Counted from the first letter of the stretch, positions 1 to 8,917 are shown. The stretch is 64,000 nucleotides of DNA from Filimonas effusa (GCF_004118675.1 NZ_SDHZ01000002.1:620001-684000), one strand, 5' to 3'. The notes: generated by a model not told the origin, from the letters alone. Program-made: numbers and translations.

Positions 1-16
1 GGGCAAGTAAATGCAT
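1..16 (-). CDS. Possible 5' end of nuoH, cut by the window edge
   Basis: An ATG on the minus strand at 16-14, 10 nt after the nuoG stop, opens a frame reading M-H-L-L-A before the window ends. In complex I operons nuoH follows nuoG, and a hydrophobic start would fit that membrane subunit. The assignment rests on gene order alone; five codons prove nothing. Confidence 0.3.
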
Positions 17-26
17 TGGTATCTGA

Positions 27-1121
27 TTAATCTTTTTTGTTTGTTTTGTTGAAATCGTCGGAATGAGCCGGACCATCAATAAGACTCAGGTCTACATCAG
101 GCCTGTTCACCTCACTCACATCGTGGATATCCATGAACATCCTCGGCTTACGGCCATCCATCACCGCCTCGAATGTTTCTTTCGGCTTTTGCATACCCAC
201 ATAATGATTCAGTGATATTACAGACTGGCGGCTGATCTCCCTTGGCCCTTCAATCACCCAGTCGCTGGTTTTCTTTTTATCGAAACGGCATTCGTTACAG
301 ATCCAGTCTTCCACTTCACCCCACTGATCTTTGCGCGCAGTTACACGAAACACCTCTTCGCCACGATACCAGAGCGTTACCTTCCCACTGCACTTGGGAC
401 AATCGCAATGGGCGTTAACAGGCTTCAGGAACCATACCCTGTTTTTAAAACGGAAAGTTTTATCCGTAAGCGCTCCCACCGGGCAAACATCTATGACGTT
501 ACCGATGAAATCATTGTCGAGATTCTTTTCAATAAAAGTTGCTATCTGAGCGTGGTCGCCCCTGTCCAGTACACCATGTTCTCTTTTGTTGGTAAGCTGG
601 TCGGCAGTAAATACACAACGGTAGCAAAGTATACAGCGGGTCATGTGCAGCTGTATGTATTGCCCCAGATCGTGCTTTTTAAAAGTACGGCGCTGGAATT
701 CGTAACGGGTGCCGGCATTACCGTGCTCGTAACTCAGATCCTGCAAATGACATTCACCGGCCTGGTCGCAAACAGGACAATCCAGCGGGTGATTTATCAG
801 CAAAAGCTCCACAACACCCGCACGCGCGTCAACAACACGCTCACTGGTGATATTCTTTACTTCCATACCATCCATCACCGTGGTCCGGCAACTGGCCACC
901 AGTTTCGGCATCGGGCGCGGATCTTTTTCCGAACCTTTGCTCACCTCTACCAGGCAGGTACGGCATTTACCACCGCTGCCTTTCAGCTTGCTGTAATAAC
1001 ACATAGCCGGAGGAGCCACCTCACCACCAATTTTACGGGCCGCTTCCAGGATCGTTGTTCCCGGTGCCACCTCAATTGTGATGTTGTCGATTGTTACCTT
1101 AAATAGTTGTTGCTCTGACAT
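27..1121 (-). CDS. nuoG: NADH-quinone oxidoreductase subunit G, short Fe-S-only form
   Basis: This peripheral-arm subunit of complex I carries electrons from NuoEF towards NuoB. The 364-residue protein has [2Fe-2S] cysteines C41, C53, C56 and C78, a His-Cys3 cluster site (H111, C115, C118, C124), a [4Fe-4S] set (C163, C166, C169, C213) and a further cysteine group (C239, C241, C244, C275, C278) that may hold an N7-like cluster or zinc. It stops there: the large molybdopterin-oxidoreductase-like domain of E. coli-type NuoG (about 900 residues) is absent. Short NuoG forms are, from memory, usual in this phylum. The start was moved to the ATG at 1121, 8 nt after the nuoF stop, because the upstream extension overlaps nuoF and lacks family similarity. 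Confidence 0.93.
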   Translation of the reverse strand: MSEQQLFKVTIDNITIEVAPGTTILEAARKIGGEVAPPAMCYYSKLKGSGGKCRTCLVEVSKGSEKDPRPMPKLVASCRTTVMDGMEVKNITSERVVDARAGVVELLLINHPLDCPVCDQAGECHLQDLSYEHGNAGTRYEFQRRTFKKHDLGQYIQLHMTRCILCYRCVFTADQLTNKREHGVLDRGDHAQIATFIEKNLDNDFIGNVIDVCPVGALTDKTFRFKNRVWFLKPVNAHCDCPKCSGKVTLWYRGEEVFRVTARKDQWGEVEDWICNECRFDKKKTSDWVIEGPREISRQSVISLNHYVGMQKPKETFEAVMDGRKPRMFMDIHDVSEVNRPDVDLSLIDGPAHSDDFNKTNKKD

Positions 1122-1129
1122 AATAATAT

Positions 1130-2485
1130 TTAAGCCGTTACTACTTCTAATGGATCTGCATAATGGGCCAGACCGTAATTGCTGGTTAAACACAGCTCCG
1201 GATTGTTCACATACCACTCAAACTCGTCACGGAAATGACGGATAGCCGCTGCTACAGGCCATGCTGCAGCATCACCCAGCGGACAAATGGTATTACCTTC
1301 AATCTTGCGCTGTATATCCCACAACAGGTCTATATCGCTCATCTTTCCTTTTCCTTCCAGTATTCTTTTCAGTATCTTTTCCATCCAGCCGGTGCCTTCG
1401 CGGCACGGACTGCACTGGCCACAGCTTTCGTGACGATAGAAACGTGCCAGCGTATAAGTATGTTTTACCACACTCTGATCTTCGTCAAGTACAATAAACC
1501 CACCGGAACCCATCATGGTACCAGACGCAAAACCGCCATCGGCAAGGCTCTCGTAGTTCATGTAACGGGTTTCACCCTTCGCTGTTTTAAACAGCTTGTT
1601 GGCAGGCAATATGGGAACAGATGATCCTCCGGGAATACACGCTTTTAAACGCTTCCCGTTACGGATCCCGCCGCAATATTCATCGGAATAAATAAATTCT
1701 TCCACCGAAATGGTCATGTCAATTTCAAAAACACCAGGCTTGTTGATATTACCGCAGGCAGAAATGAGCTTGGTGCCGGTCGATTTACCTACACCTATTT
1801 TAGCGTATTCTTCTCCCCCCATGTTAATGATAGGTACTACCGCCGCCAGGGTTTCTACATTGTTCACCACCGTAGGCCTGTCCCACAAACCTTTAACGGC
1901 CGGAAAGGGAGGCTTAATGCGGGGATTGCCGCGTTTACCTTCAAGCGATTCAATAAGCGCTGTTTCTTCACCACAGATATAAGCGCCGGCGCCACGCTGA
2001 ACATATATTTCAAGGTCGAAACCTGTACCCAGAATATTCTTACCAAGCCAGCCGTTGGCTTTCGCTTCGGCAATAGCTTCTTCCAGAATATCGGGAATCC
2101 AGGCATATTCACCACGGATATAAATATAAGTTGCATTACTGCCCAGTGCATAAGAACTTACAATAAGTCCCTCAATAAGCAGATGCGGAAGAAACTCCAT
2201 AAGGTAACGGTCTTTGAACGTACCAGGCTCACTTTCATCGGCATTACAAACAAGGTGGCGTGGCACACCCTCAGGTTTAGCAATAAAGCTCCATTTCATA
2301 CCGGTAGGAAAACCTGCCCCGCCGCGTCCGCGTAATCCGCTTTTCTTCACTTCCTCTACAATAGCTTCGGGCCCCAGTTCCTTCAGCGCTTTTTCCACGC
2401 TGCGATAACCACCTTCCCGGCGGTACACCTCGTAACTACGGATGCCTTCTACATGTGCTTTATCGAGTAATAGTTTTATGCCCAT
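1130..2485 (-). CDS. nuoF: NADH-quinone oxidoreductase subunit F (NADH/FMN-binding)
   Basis: NuoF is the NADH dehydrogenase subunit of complex I: it binds NADH and FMN and passes electrons to the iron-sulfur chain. The 451-residue protein shows the glycine-rich GRGGAGFPTG nucleotide motif at residues 53-62, NADESEPGTF at about 81-90, a CGEETAL segment and the N3 [4Fe-4S] motif CGQCSPCREGTGW near residues 350-365, with a later partner cysteine in NTICPLGD. Its length is normal for the family. It lies 25 nt downstream of nuoE and 8 nt upstream of nuoG in one minus-strand operon. Confidence 0.97.
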   Translation of the reverse strand: MGIKLLLDKAHVEGIRSYEVYRREGGYRSVEKALKELGPEAIVEEVKKSGLRGRGGAGFPTGMKWSFIAKPEGVPRHLVCNADESEPGTFKDRYLMEFLPHLLIEGLIVSSYALGSNATYIYIRGEYAWIPDILEEAIAEAKANGWLGKNILGTGFDLEIYVQRGAGAYICGEETALIESLEGKRGNPRIKPPFPAVKGLWDRPTVVNNVETLAAVVPIINMGGEEYAKIGVGKSTGTKLISACGNINKPGVFEIDMTISVEEFIYSDEYCGGIRNGKRLKACIPGGSSVPILPANKLFKTAKGETRYMNYESLADGGFASGTMMGSGGFIVLDEDQSVVKHTYTLARFYRHESCGQCSPCREGTGWMEKILKRILEGKGKMSDIDLLWDIQRKIEGNTICPLGDAAAWPVAAAIRHFRDEFEWYVNNPELCLTSNYGLAHYADPLEVVTA

Positions 2486-2510
2486 ATCAATATTTGGTCA
2501 AAAGTCTTGA

Positions 2511-3011
2511 TTAGTTGTTAGCTGCCGCGTTAGACCTGCATTCGGCTATAATGGCATCTACTTTTTCCTTTGTCAGGTGCTCCCTGAAATGTTTCCCCAG
2601 CTGCATCATCGGAGCGTAACCGCACGCGCCCAGGCATTCCACTGTTTTAAGCGTGAACAGCCCGTCGGCAGTCGTTTCACCAGGTTTAATACCCAGCTTT
2701 TCTCCTATATATGCAATGATATCGTCGCTTCCACTCACCATACAAGGCCCCGTCTGGCAAACCTCGAACAGGTATTTGCCTACCGGCTTCAGGTTATACA
2801 TGCTGTAAAAAGTAGCCACCTCATACACCTCAATAGGCTCCAGGCTTAAAAGCGAAGCCACATAATCCATCACGGGCACATCCAGCCAGTTGCCAAACGA
2901 CTCCTGCGCCAGGTGCAGCACCGGTAACAACGCACTCTTCTGTTTTCCTTCCGGATAACGCGCGATGATCTCCTGTACTTTAGCTAATTTATCATCTGAG
3001 AAACGTATCAT
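2511..3011 (-). CDS. nuoE: NADH-quinone oxidoreductase subunit E (thioredoxin-like [2Fe-2S])
   Basis: NuoE pairs with NuoF in the NADH module of complex I. The 166-residue protein has a helical N-terminus and a thioredoxin-like [2Fe-2S] domain with ligands C85, C90, C126 and C130 (patterns CQTGPC and CLGAC). The start is the ATG at 3011; a TTG five codons upstream is also in frame but is less likely. No Shine-Dalgarno sequence precedes it, and the AT-rich spacer to nuoD contains short TGACTTTTGA-like direct repeats of unknown meaning. It sits between nuoD and nuoF in the operon. Confidence 0.95.
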   Translation of the reverse strand: MIRFSDDKLAKVQEIIARYPEGKQKSALLPVLHLAQESFGNWLDVPVMDYVASLLSLEPIEVYEVATFYSMYNLKPVGKYLFEVCQTGPCMVSGSDDIIAYIGEKLGIKPGETTADGLFTLKTVECLGACGYAPMMQLGKHFREHLTKEKVDAIIAECRSNAAANN

Positions 3012-3046
3012 ATAAGTCAAATTCAAAAGTCAAAAGGGTCAAAAAC

Positions 3047-4279
3047 CTAGGCGTCCATCTCCCCTGCAATCAGGTTCAGGCTACTCATTACAATCACCGC
3101 ATCGGAAAGCATCGTATTCTTCACCAGCTCAGGAAATGCCTGGTAGTAAATAAAACAAGGCCTCCTGAAATGCAGGCGGAAAGGTGTCCTCCCACCATCG
3201 CTGATAAGATAGAACCCTAACTCTCCATTGCCACCTTCTACAGAATGGTACACTTCTCCGGCAGGCATTGCTGTTTCACCCATGATAATTTTGAAATGCC
3301 AGATAAGCGCTTCCATCTTGGTATACACGTCCTCTTTCTTCGGCAGGTAGTATTCAGGCACCTCCGCATGAAACACCTCCGCTGCTTCACCTTTGAACGC
3401 CTGGATTTTTTCGTAAGCCTGCCTTACAATGCGTAACGACTCCCACATTTCCTGGTTACGTACCAGCCAGCGGTCGTACACATCACCCGTCTTCCCAACA
3501 GGAATATTAAAATCAAAATCCTGGTAGCTGCAATATGGACTGTGTACACGAACGTCATAATCAACGCCGGCAGCACGCAGGTTCGGACCCGTAAAACCAT
3601 AGTTCAGCGCTTTTTCGGCACTGATAGAACCTGCACCTACCGTACGGTCCATGAAAATACGGTTACGTTCCAGCAGGTTTTCAAACTCTTTTAATGCCTT
3701 GGGAAATTCTTTCAGGAAACGCTCCAGCTTATCCCACGCAGTAGCATTGAAATTCCTTTCAAAACCGCCGATACGGCCGATATTGGTAGTTAAACGCGAG
3801 CCACAGATCTCTTCATAGATCTCATAAATAAGCTCACGGTATTGCATTACATAAAGAAAAACCGATAAGGCACCGGTATCTACACCTATAACAGAGTTAC
3901 AAACGATATGATCTGCCAGGCGCGCCAGCTCCATGATAATAACCCGCAGGTAGTCAACACGCTTCGGAGTTTCGATCCCCAGCAGTTTTTCGCACGTAGT
4001 ATGCCAGCCCATATTATTGATGGGGCTGGAACAATAATTAAGACGATCGGTAAGCGGGGTTATCTGGTAAAGGTTTCTGCGTTCAGCTATCTTTTCAAAA
4101 GCACGGTGGATATAACCCACTGTAGCCTCTGCCGAAATAATACGTTCACCATCAACCTCCAGGATATTCTGGAATACACCGTGTGTAGCCGGGTGGGTAG
4201 GTCCCAGGTTGAGGGTCTGCGTTTGCTTTTCAATAGAGCCTTCGGGCAGTTTCAGATTATTATGTTGATGATCTGGCAT
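3047..4279 (-). CDS. nuoD: NADH-quinone oxidoreductase subunit D (49 kDa, quinone site)
   Basis: NuoD forms the quinone-binding cavity with NuoB and derives from the large subunit of NiFe hydrogenases. The 410-residue protein has the family signature LGPTHPATHG near the N-terminus (about residues 25-34), the IGRIGG segment, and the C-terminal LHFRRPCF and SLNLIAGEMDA motifs expected of NuoD. It is separate from nuoC here, whereas E. coli has a fused nuoCD. It starts 20 nt after the nuoC stop, consistent with co-transcription. Confidence 0.97.
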   Translation of the reverse strand: MPDHQHNNLKLPEGSIEKQTQTLNLGPTHPATHGVFQNILEVDGERIISAEATVGYIHRAFEKIAERRNLYQITPLTDRLNYCSSPINNMGWHTTCEKLLGIETPKRVDYLRVIIMELARLADHIVCNSVIGVDTGALSVFLYVMQYRELIYEIYEEICGSRLTTNIGRIGGFERNFNATAWDKLERFLKEFPKALKEFENLLERNRIFMDRTVGAGSISAEKALNYGFTGPNLRAAGVDYDVRVHSPYCSYQDFDFNIPVGKTGDVYDRWLVRNQEMWESLRIVRQAYEKIQAFKGEAAEVFHAEVPEYYLPKKEDVYTKMEALIWHFKIIMGETAMPAGEVYHSVEGGNGELGFYLISDGGRTPFRLHFRRPCFIYYQAFPELVKNTMLSDAVIVMSSLNLIAGEMDA

Positions 4280-4299
4280 AAACGAATTTGTATTCAGCG

Positions 4300-4818
4300 T
4301 TAAAAGATATTTCCCCCCCTGCCAAACATGTCGTCGTCCTTATCTGCGCGGGTCTGGTCTTCCAGCGGAAACTCTTTACGCATAGGGAAATAATCCATTT
4401 CATCGACGTTTAAAATACGTTTCAGATTCGGATGGCCAACAAAATTGACACCATAGAAATCGTAGGTCTCCCTTTCCATCCAGTTGGCGCAGGCAAACAG
4501 GCTGGTAGCCGTAAATACATCAGGCTGGGAAATAGGCATGAATATCTTAAAACGGATCCTTACATTTTGTGCAAGGTTGTGCAAATGGTAAACTACAGCC
4601 AGCTCCCTTCCTTCCTGGTCAGGATAGTGTACTGCAGTGATATCGGTAAGGAACTGGAAGCCCAGTTCCGGTTCATCGTAAAGGAACTGTAATACTTTGA
4701 GATTGTTCTCCTTGGTAGTTTCAAAGCTAAACATACCATAAGGCGTTTCGAACTGTGTTACCTGTTCGCCAAATTTGTCTTCCAGCCGCTGCTTGATATA
4801 CTCGTTGGTTAGTTCCAT
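4300..4818 (-). CDS. nuoC: NADH-quinone oxidoreductase subunit C (30 kDa)
   Basis: NuoC is a structural peripheral-arm subunit packed against NuoD and NuoB. The 172-residue protein ends with the conserved ERETYDFYGVNFVGHPNLKR-like region followed by a PLRK-equivalent segment (FPMRKEFPLEDQ), diagnostic for the 30-kDa family. The ATG at 4818 is chosen over an in-frame TTG five codons earlier. The gene is separated from nuoB by about 70 nt of AT-rich sequence without a visible terminator. Confidence 0.95.
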   Translation of the reverse strand: MELTNEYIKQRLEDKFGEQVTQFETPYGMFSFETTKENNLKVLQFLYDEPELGFQFLTDITAVHYPDQEGRELAVVYHLHNLAQNVRIRFKIFMPISQPDVFTATSLFACANWMERETYDFYGVNFVGHPNLKRILNVDEMDYFPMRKEFPLEDQTRADKDDDMFGRGGNIF

Positions 4819-4887
4819 GATATTCCCATTCAAAAATCAAAATTAATAACACAAAAAAACCTGACCTTGGTCATCTCTTTTCCTTTC

Positions 4888-5478
4888 CTACTGTATTCCA
4901 TAGCTGTTCAACAGCGCTTTGTAATGCTCGCTGTTCCTGCGGCGCAGGCTTTCGGCATGTACCAGGTCCTGGATCCGGAGAATACCGTCGAGAATAGCTT
5001 CAGGACGGGGAGGACAGCCGGGAACATATACGTCAACAGGAATGACCTGGTCAATTCCCTGTAACACAGAGTAAGAATCAAAGATCCCCCCCGACGATGC
5101 ACAGGCACCAACTGCCAGTACCCAGCGGGGTTCAGCCATTTGCAGATATACCTGGCGTAAAACAGGAGCCATTTTCTTCGAAATCGTTCCCATAACCATC
5201 AACAGGTCGCACTGGCGGGGGGTGAACCCCATCCTTTCTGCACCAAAACGGCCAAGATCGTAGTGAGAAGCCATGGTAGCCATGAACTCAATACCACAGC
5301 AGGAAGTTGCAAACGGCAACGGCCAGAGTGAGTTTTTACGGGCTAAACCTACCACACTTTCCAGGGAAGTTGCAAAATACCCTTCTCCGCCTAATCCCGG
5401 AGGCATTTCTGCAATAGCCACGTTATTGTGAATATCTGGTTGCTTCGGATGAATGTTAAAACGTACCGGACGAGACAT
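4888..5478 (-). CDS. nuoB: NADH-quinone oxidoreductase subunit B (N2 cluster)
   Basis: NuoB carries cluster N2, the last iron-sulfur centre before quinone. The 196-residue protein shows the adjacent cysteine pair C60-C61 (TSCCGIEFM), then C126 (GACASSGG) and C155 (VPGCPPRPE), the four expected ligands. The N-terminal 30 residues are rich in proline and glycine and not conserved. The gene begins its own transcription unit: a -7 box lies 23 nt upstream, and a terminator separates it from nuoA. Confidence 0.97.
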   Translation of the reverse strand: MSRPVRFNIHPKQPDIHNNVAIAEMPPGLGGEGYFATSLESVVGLARKNSLWPLPFATSCCGIEFMATMASHYDLGRFGAERMGFTPRQCDLLMVMGTISKKMAPVLRQVYLQMAEPRWVLAVGACASSGGIFDSYSVLQGIDQVIPVDVYVPGCPPRPEAILDGILRIQDLVHAESLRRRNSEHYKALLNSYGIQ

Positions 5479-5501
5479 AATCTATCACATTTAATCACTG
5501 C

Positions 5502-5509
5502 CAAAAGTA
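5502..5509 (-). promoter_or_regulatory. Predicted -7 promoter box for nuoBCDEFG
   Basis: TACTTTTG on the minus strand matches TAnnTTTG and ends 23 nt before the nuoB ATG. No convincing -33 TTG is seen at the usual spacing. Further upstream, GTTGTAAC occurs twice, 24 bp apart (5521 and 5545), a possible activator site. Confidence 0.5.
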
Positions 5510-5625
5510 ATTCAGGGCCGGTTGTAACAGCTTATCATCAATTTGTTGTAACGGTTGCTCCTGTCACAAACGGGTAGGCAAAAATAGCACACAACCTTAC
5601 AATTCCATGGAAAACGACCAAGAAC

Positions 5626-5643
5626 TTTCAAAACGTTTTGAAA
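5626..5643. promoter_or_regulatory. Perfect 18-bp palindrome upstream of nuoB
   Basis: TTTCAAAACGTTTTGAAA is a perfect palindrome lying between the nuoA terminator and the nuoB promoter box, about 120 bp upstream of the box. It has the size and symmetry of a dimeric regulator site. It could also be a chance AT-rich palindrome; no regulator can be named. Confidence 0.35.
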
Positions 5644-5671
5644 AAAATGTATCCCCATGCGCCATAAAAGG

Positions 5672-5701
5672 CATAAAAAAAGCAGGATCACTCCTGCTTT
5701 T
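5672..5701 (-). terminator. Intrinsic terminator after nuoA
   Basis: On the minus strand a 10-bp stem (arms 5692-5701 and 5678-5687, core AGCAGGA/TCCTGCT) with a 4-nt loop is followed by a run of T residues. It lies 20 nt after the nuoA stop, so most transcripts from the nuoA promoter should end before nuoB. Confidence 0.8.
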
Positions 5702-5720
5702 ACTTATATTCTGAAAAGAC

Positions 5721-6119
5721 TTAATCCTCCCACTGAAGAGCCCCTTTCTTAATAATGTAGAAAAATCCAATAACGAAAAAGCTCACAAACATCATCACAG
5801 CCCAAAATCCACCCCATCCCAACATCTTAAAATTAACAGCGTAAGGATAGAAAAATATAACCTCTACGTCAAAAAGCACGAAAAGAATCGCTACCAGGAA
5901 GTACTTGATAGCAACAGGATGACGCGCATCACCATGACTTTCAATACCACTGGCGAAATTTGCCAGTTTATCACCTGTTTTACGCTTGGGACCCAGCCAA
6001 TGGGTTACAAACATCATAACCACTACAAACCCAATAGCGAACAGGAACTGTACACCAATAGGAAAATAGTTTGTTGCATTGTTCAATGGCGGTTCAACCA
6101 AAAGTGTCATTAGATCCAT
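5721..6119 (-). CDS. nuoA: NADH-quinone oxidoreductase subunit A
   Basis: NuoA is a small membrane-arm subunit of complex I. The 132-residue protein has three predicted transmembrane helices (about residues 20-40, 70-90 and 100-122) and the conserved loop between helices 1 and 2 with the ASGIES motif, followed by FDVEVIFFYP in helix 2, typical of the family. Its length is normal. The gene has its own -7 box and a strong terminator on either side, so it appears to be a single-gene transcript beside the nuoB operon. Confidence 0.95.
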   Translation of the reverse strand: MDLMTLLVEPPLNNATNYFPIGVQFLFAIGFVVVMMFVTHWLGPKRKTGDKLANFASGIESHGDARHPVAIKYFLVAILFVLFDVEVIFFYPYAVNFKMLGWGGFWAVMMFVSFFVIGFFYIIKKGALQWED

Positions 6120-6141
6120 GCTTCAAGATTCTTAATTATCG

Positions 6142-6149
6142 CAAAAATA
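6142..6149 (-). promoter_or_regulatory. Predicted -7 promoter box for nuoA
   Basis: TATTTTTG on the minus strand fits TAnnTTTG and ends 22 nt before the nuoA ATG. It is built from the T-run of the terminator of the preceding gene, so termination and initiation signals overlap. Confidence 0.5.
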
Positions 6150-6177
6150 AAAACTCCGCTCTAAAAGCGGAGTTTTT
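6149..6177 (-). terminator. Intrinsic terminator after the TPR gene
   Basis: A perfect 12-bp stem (6166-6177 with 6149-6160, core ACTCCGCT/AGCGGAGT) and 5-nt loop is followed on the minus strand by a T-rich run. It lies 6 nt after the stop of the TPR gene and ends the three-gene unit 9151-6184. Confidence 0.85.
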
Positions 6178-6183
6178 ATTTAT

Positions 6184-7944
6184 TTATTTTCCAGCACCGT
6201 TGGATCTGCCACCGGATTGCTGCTGACTTTTTTCGTATCTGTCTAATGCACTTTGCAGTTGATTTTTGGTTTGCGTTGCAAACTTGTTCTCTTCTGAAGC
6301 TGCATCAGGATATAAACCCTGCATTTTACCAGCGATCTCTATCGCTTTTTTGTACCCTTCTTCTTTAGAAATGTTTTTTACATACTGTGTGTAATAGATC
6401 AGTAAGTAATAATCATTCAGGTAAACCACTTTCTTATTGGCAACAGAATCTTTCATCAGGAAAGCGTTGTACTGCTCGATAGCAGGTAAAGCCAGCCCCT
6501 GGGTAGAGTCTCTGTCAGCTTTCTTGGCGATAAGCACACGGTAAGAATAACCTTGTGGTTTATCAGGAAAAGCAGTAATATAAGCGTTGGTGATAGAATC
6601 GGCGATAGGGAACAGCTCAGCAACAGCCGCAGTATCCGTACTTGCATTCACAGCATCGTAAGCTGCTTTGCTCAAACGGTAGTATTCAGCTTCCGAAGGA
6701 GTTTCTCCTTTGATGGTTAAAGCACGCATATACCATTTCAGCTGACGGCCATACCTGTTTGCTTTACCAAAGATGGTAGCGCCGGTGTTGGCGTAAGCAG
6801 CCTGGTTCACTTTGCTGGTATCGAGGTCGATAGCTTTGTTCAGGTAACCTGCAGCCACATCTTCCTTACCAGGAAACCTGGCAGAAATTTTAGCAGCCTG
6901 TACATAGTGATCGGCAGTAACGATGTTCGCAGGAGCAACACTCAGAAACTTATTCATAGCAGTTTCAGCCGCTACAGAATCACCTAACCTGTCGTAGTTG
7001 TAAGCATACAATACCTGCACCTGGGGAAAATCTTTACAAGGACCAGACTCCATAGCTTTACCCTTGTCCAGTGATTCCTGGTATTTACCGGCACGGAACA
7101 GGTAGTCGGCTACGAAATAATCGGTTTTGCAATCCTGGTCGGCATATTGTACATACTTATCCAGGAACTCTTTCGCAGCATTTACATCTCTGTTCTTGTA
7201 AAAGTCGAAATAAGCAAAGTATACCGGAGCATAGGCAGGATCAGCCGCAATAGCCTTACCATACCACTCGTTCATCGCTTCGGTGTTGTTCTGGCTTTGG
7301 TAGATATAACCTATACGGAAGAAACCTGCTGCATAGTTGGGAACGCGTACAGTTGCTTCACGAAAAGCTTCTACGGCTTCACCACCCCGGTCGCCACCTA
7401 ATTTCAGGTAACAGATCCCCATATAAATATAGGGTTCGGGAGACTTGGTGTCCAGCTCAACTGCTTTTTTCAGTTTATCGATAGCATACTGAGGGTCGCC
7501 GGTTTTACTGCTCCCATCTGCAAAGGCACGGCCAATAGCAGTTAATATAGCAGGATCAGGATTACCCTTGTTTTTGCCTTTTGTAGCTGTGGTTGCTGTG
7601 ATCGCCTGCTCAAACTTTTGTTTTACCGTATTAATATCGGCATGTTCAAGAGTCTCTACATGACCCATACCCAGCCAGATCCACGGTTCATTCACTCCAT
7701 CGGTAAGGGCTTTCTGGTAAAGCGCCTTTGCTGCAGCAATATCATCATCCTCGAGGAAGGCCTGACCTAACCAGTAAATAGCATATGCATCTTTGGGTTT
7801 GTCATTTACTACTTTCTGAAAGGCTTCCTTAGCACTCTTGGTTTTCTGATAGTACAGGAACTTGATGCCGTCATCTACCGACTGGGCCAGTGTTAGTCCA
7901 GTGGCAAATGCTAACGCCAACAATGTTAAAGCTGTCTTCTTCAT
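6184..7944 (-). CDS. Exported TPR-repeat protein
   Basis: The 586-residue protein starts with a clear signal peptide (KKTALTLLALAFATGLTLAQ, cleavage after the AQ) and continues as many tetratricopeptide repeats, seen as alternating AYAIYWLGQAFLE-, AKALYQKAL- and PYIYMGICYLKLG-type helices through most of the length. The C-terminus is low-complexity and rich in Q, S and G. It is the last gene of a unit with a PstS-like lipoprotein and a small membrane protein. From family memory, such trios often sit near ExbB/ExbD/TonB genes, which are absent here. The role is probably as a periplasmic scaffold; the partner is unknown. Confidence 0.85.
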   Translation of the reverse strand: MKKTALTLLALAFATGLTLAQSVDDGIKFLYYQKTKSAKEAFQKVVNDKPKDAYAIYWLGQAFLEDDDIAAAKALYQKALTDGVNEPWIWLGMGHVETLEHADINTVKQKFEQAITATTATKGKNKGNPDPAILTAIGRAFADGSSKTGDPQYAIDKLKKAVELDTKSPEPYIYMGICYLKLGGDRGGEAVEAFREATVRVPNYAAGFFRIGYIYQSQNNTEAMNEWYGKAIAADPAYAPVYFAYFDFYKNRDVNAAKEFLDKYVQYADQDCKTDYFVADYLFRAGKYQESLDKGKAMESGPCKDFPQVQVLYAYNYDRLGDSVAAETAMNKFLSVAPANIVTADHYVQAAKISARFPGKEDVAAGYLNKAIDLDTSKVNQAAYANTGATIFGKANRYGRQLKWYMRALTIKGETPSEAEYYRLSKAAYDAVNASTDTAAVAELFPIADSITNAYITAFPDKPQGYSYRVLIAKKADRDSTQGLALPAIEQYNAFLMKDSVANKKVVYLNDYYLLIYYTQYVKNISKEEGYKKAIEIAGKMQGLYPDAASEENKFATQTKNQLQSALDRYEKSQQQSGGRSNGAGK

Positions 7945-8002
7945 GATCTTCAGTTTATACAGTGTTAAATCAGTACTACTTATTGGTTTTTAAAACAGAT
8001 TA

Positions 8003-8917
8003 CTATTCCGATAGATCTCCCTTACGAACGCCAAAATACATTTGTGCGGGGACCAGGTAGGCTCTTCTAAAGATTAGCTGACCTCTTTCCAGACTCATAA
8101 AGTTGATTAAACCTGTGCCAAGACCGGTTGAATTCTCTTTGAGTATATAAAACAAAGGTCGTACCAAGGGGTATTGGCCATATGACAAAGTTGCTTGTGA
8201 AGGTTTCGCGAATATATCTTTTTCGCAATTCTTACATTCAACGAGCGCCATTTTAATTTTGCTGTTCCAGGCCTTCTGCTCAGGATCCTGGTCGTTTCCA
8301 AACCAGCTCGATCCTATAAAACCTACAGCATTTTTGTCGGCCGCAATATATTCCAATACCGCCTTACTCCCCTTCGCTGCAGTAACGTTTCCACCGAATT
8401 TCGCGCCTCTAAGCACCGAATCCATCAGGTATCTCACCGCACTGGTAGCATTATTACCATCCACCACCACCGTCTTCTTCTCCTCACCCGACAACAGTCT
8501 GCGAATTCGTTCCATCGTATACACCGTGTCCTGCGACTCAATATTTACCACCAGGTCTACTGCATCAAAGGCCAGAACATCAAATACGGGCTTGTAACCC
8601 AATTTGTTTTTATAGAAAGCTATCTCTTCCTCATTTAACCCTCTTGCAACAATTATAAGCCTCGTACTATCCGTTTGCAGATCTCTGAAACAATCCGCTT
8701 CAGATTTATATTCAGGCACAATTTCAGCATCGGGAAAAGCTGATTTATAAACTTTTATTTGTTCTTCGATAACCGGCTTAAAACTCTCATCAACACTTAT
8801 ATGTATCCTGCCTTGCTTGGGAGAGTCATAATACTGTTCACCAGCTGTTCTCGAATCATCACAGCTCTGTAAAAATATTACCCCTGCCGCTATTCCAATG
8901 ATTTTCTTTATTATCAT
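8003..8917 (-). CDS. PstS-like substrate-binding lipoprotein
   Basis: The 304-residue protein has a lipoprotein signal (LQSC, acylated C19) and a periplasmic binding fold of the phosphate-binding PstS type, seen in segments such as RIHISVDESFKPVIEEQ, the GNNATSAVRYL loop, GFIGSS and the closing ARG and YPLVRPLFYILKE stretch. No pstCAB genes are nearby, so uptake of phosphate by an ABC transporter is not supported. It starts 3 nt after the stop of the small membrane gene and is followed by the TPR gene. The ligand is unknown. Confidence 0.8.
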   Translation of the reverse strand: MIIKKIIGIAAGVIFLQSCDDSRTAGEQYYDSPKQGRIHISVDESFKPVIEEQIKVYKSAFPDAEIVPEYKSEADCFRDLQTDSTRLIIVARGLNEEEIAFYKNKLGYKPVFDVLAFDAVDLVVNIESQDTVYTMERIRRLLSGEEKKTVVVDGNNATSAVRYLMDSVLRGAKFGGNVTAAKGSKAVLEYIAADKNAVGFIGSSWFGNDQDPEQKAWNSKIKMALVECKNCEKDIFAKPSQATLSYGQYPLVRPLFYILKENSTGLGTGLINFMSLERGQLIFRRAYLVPAQMYFGVRKGDLSE

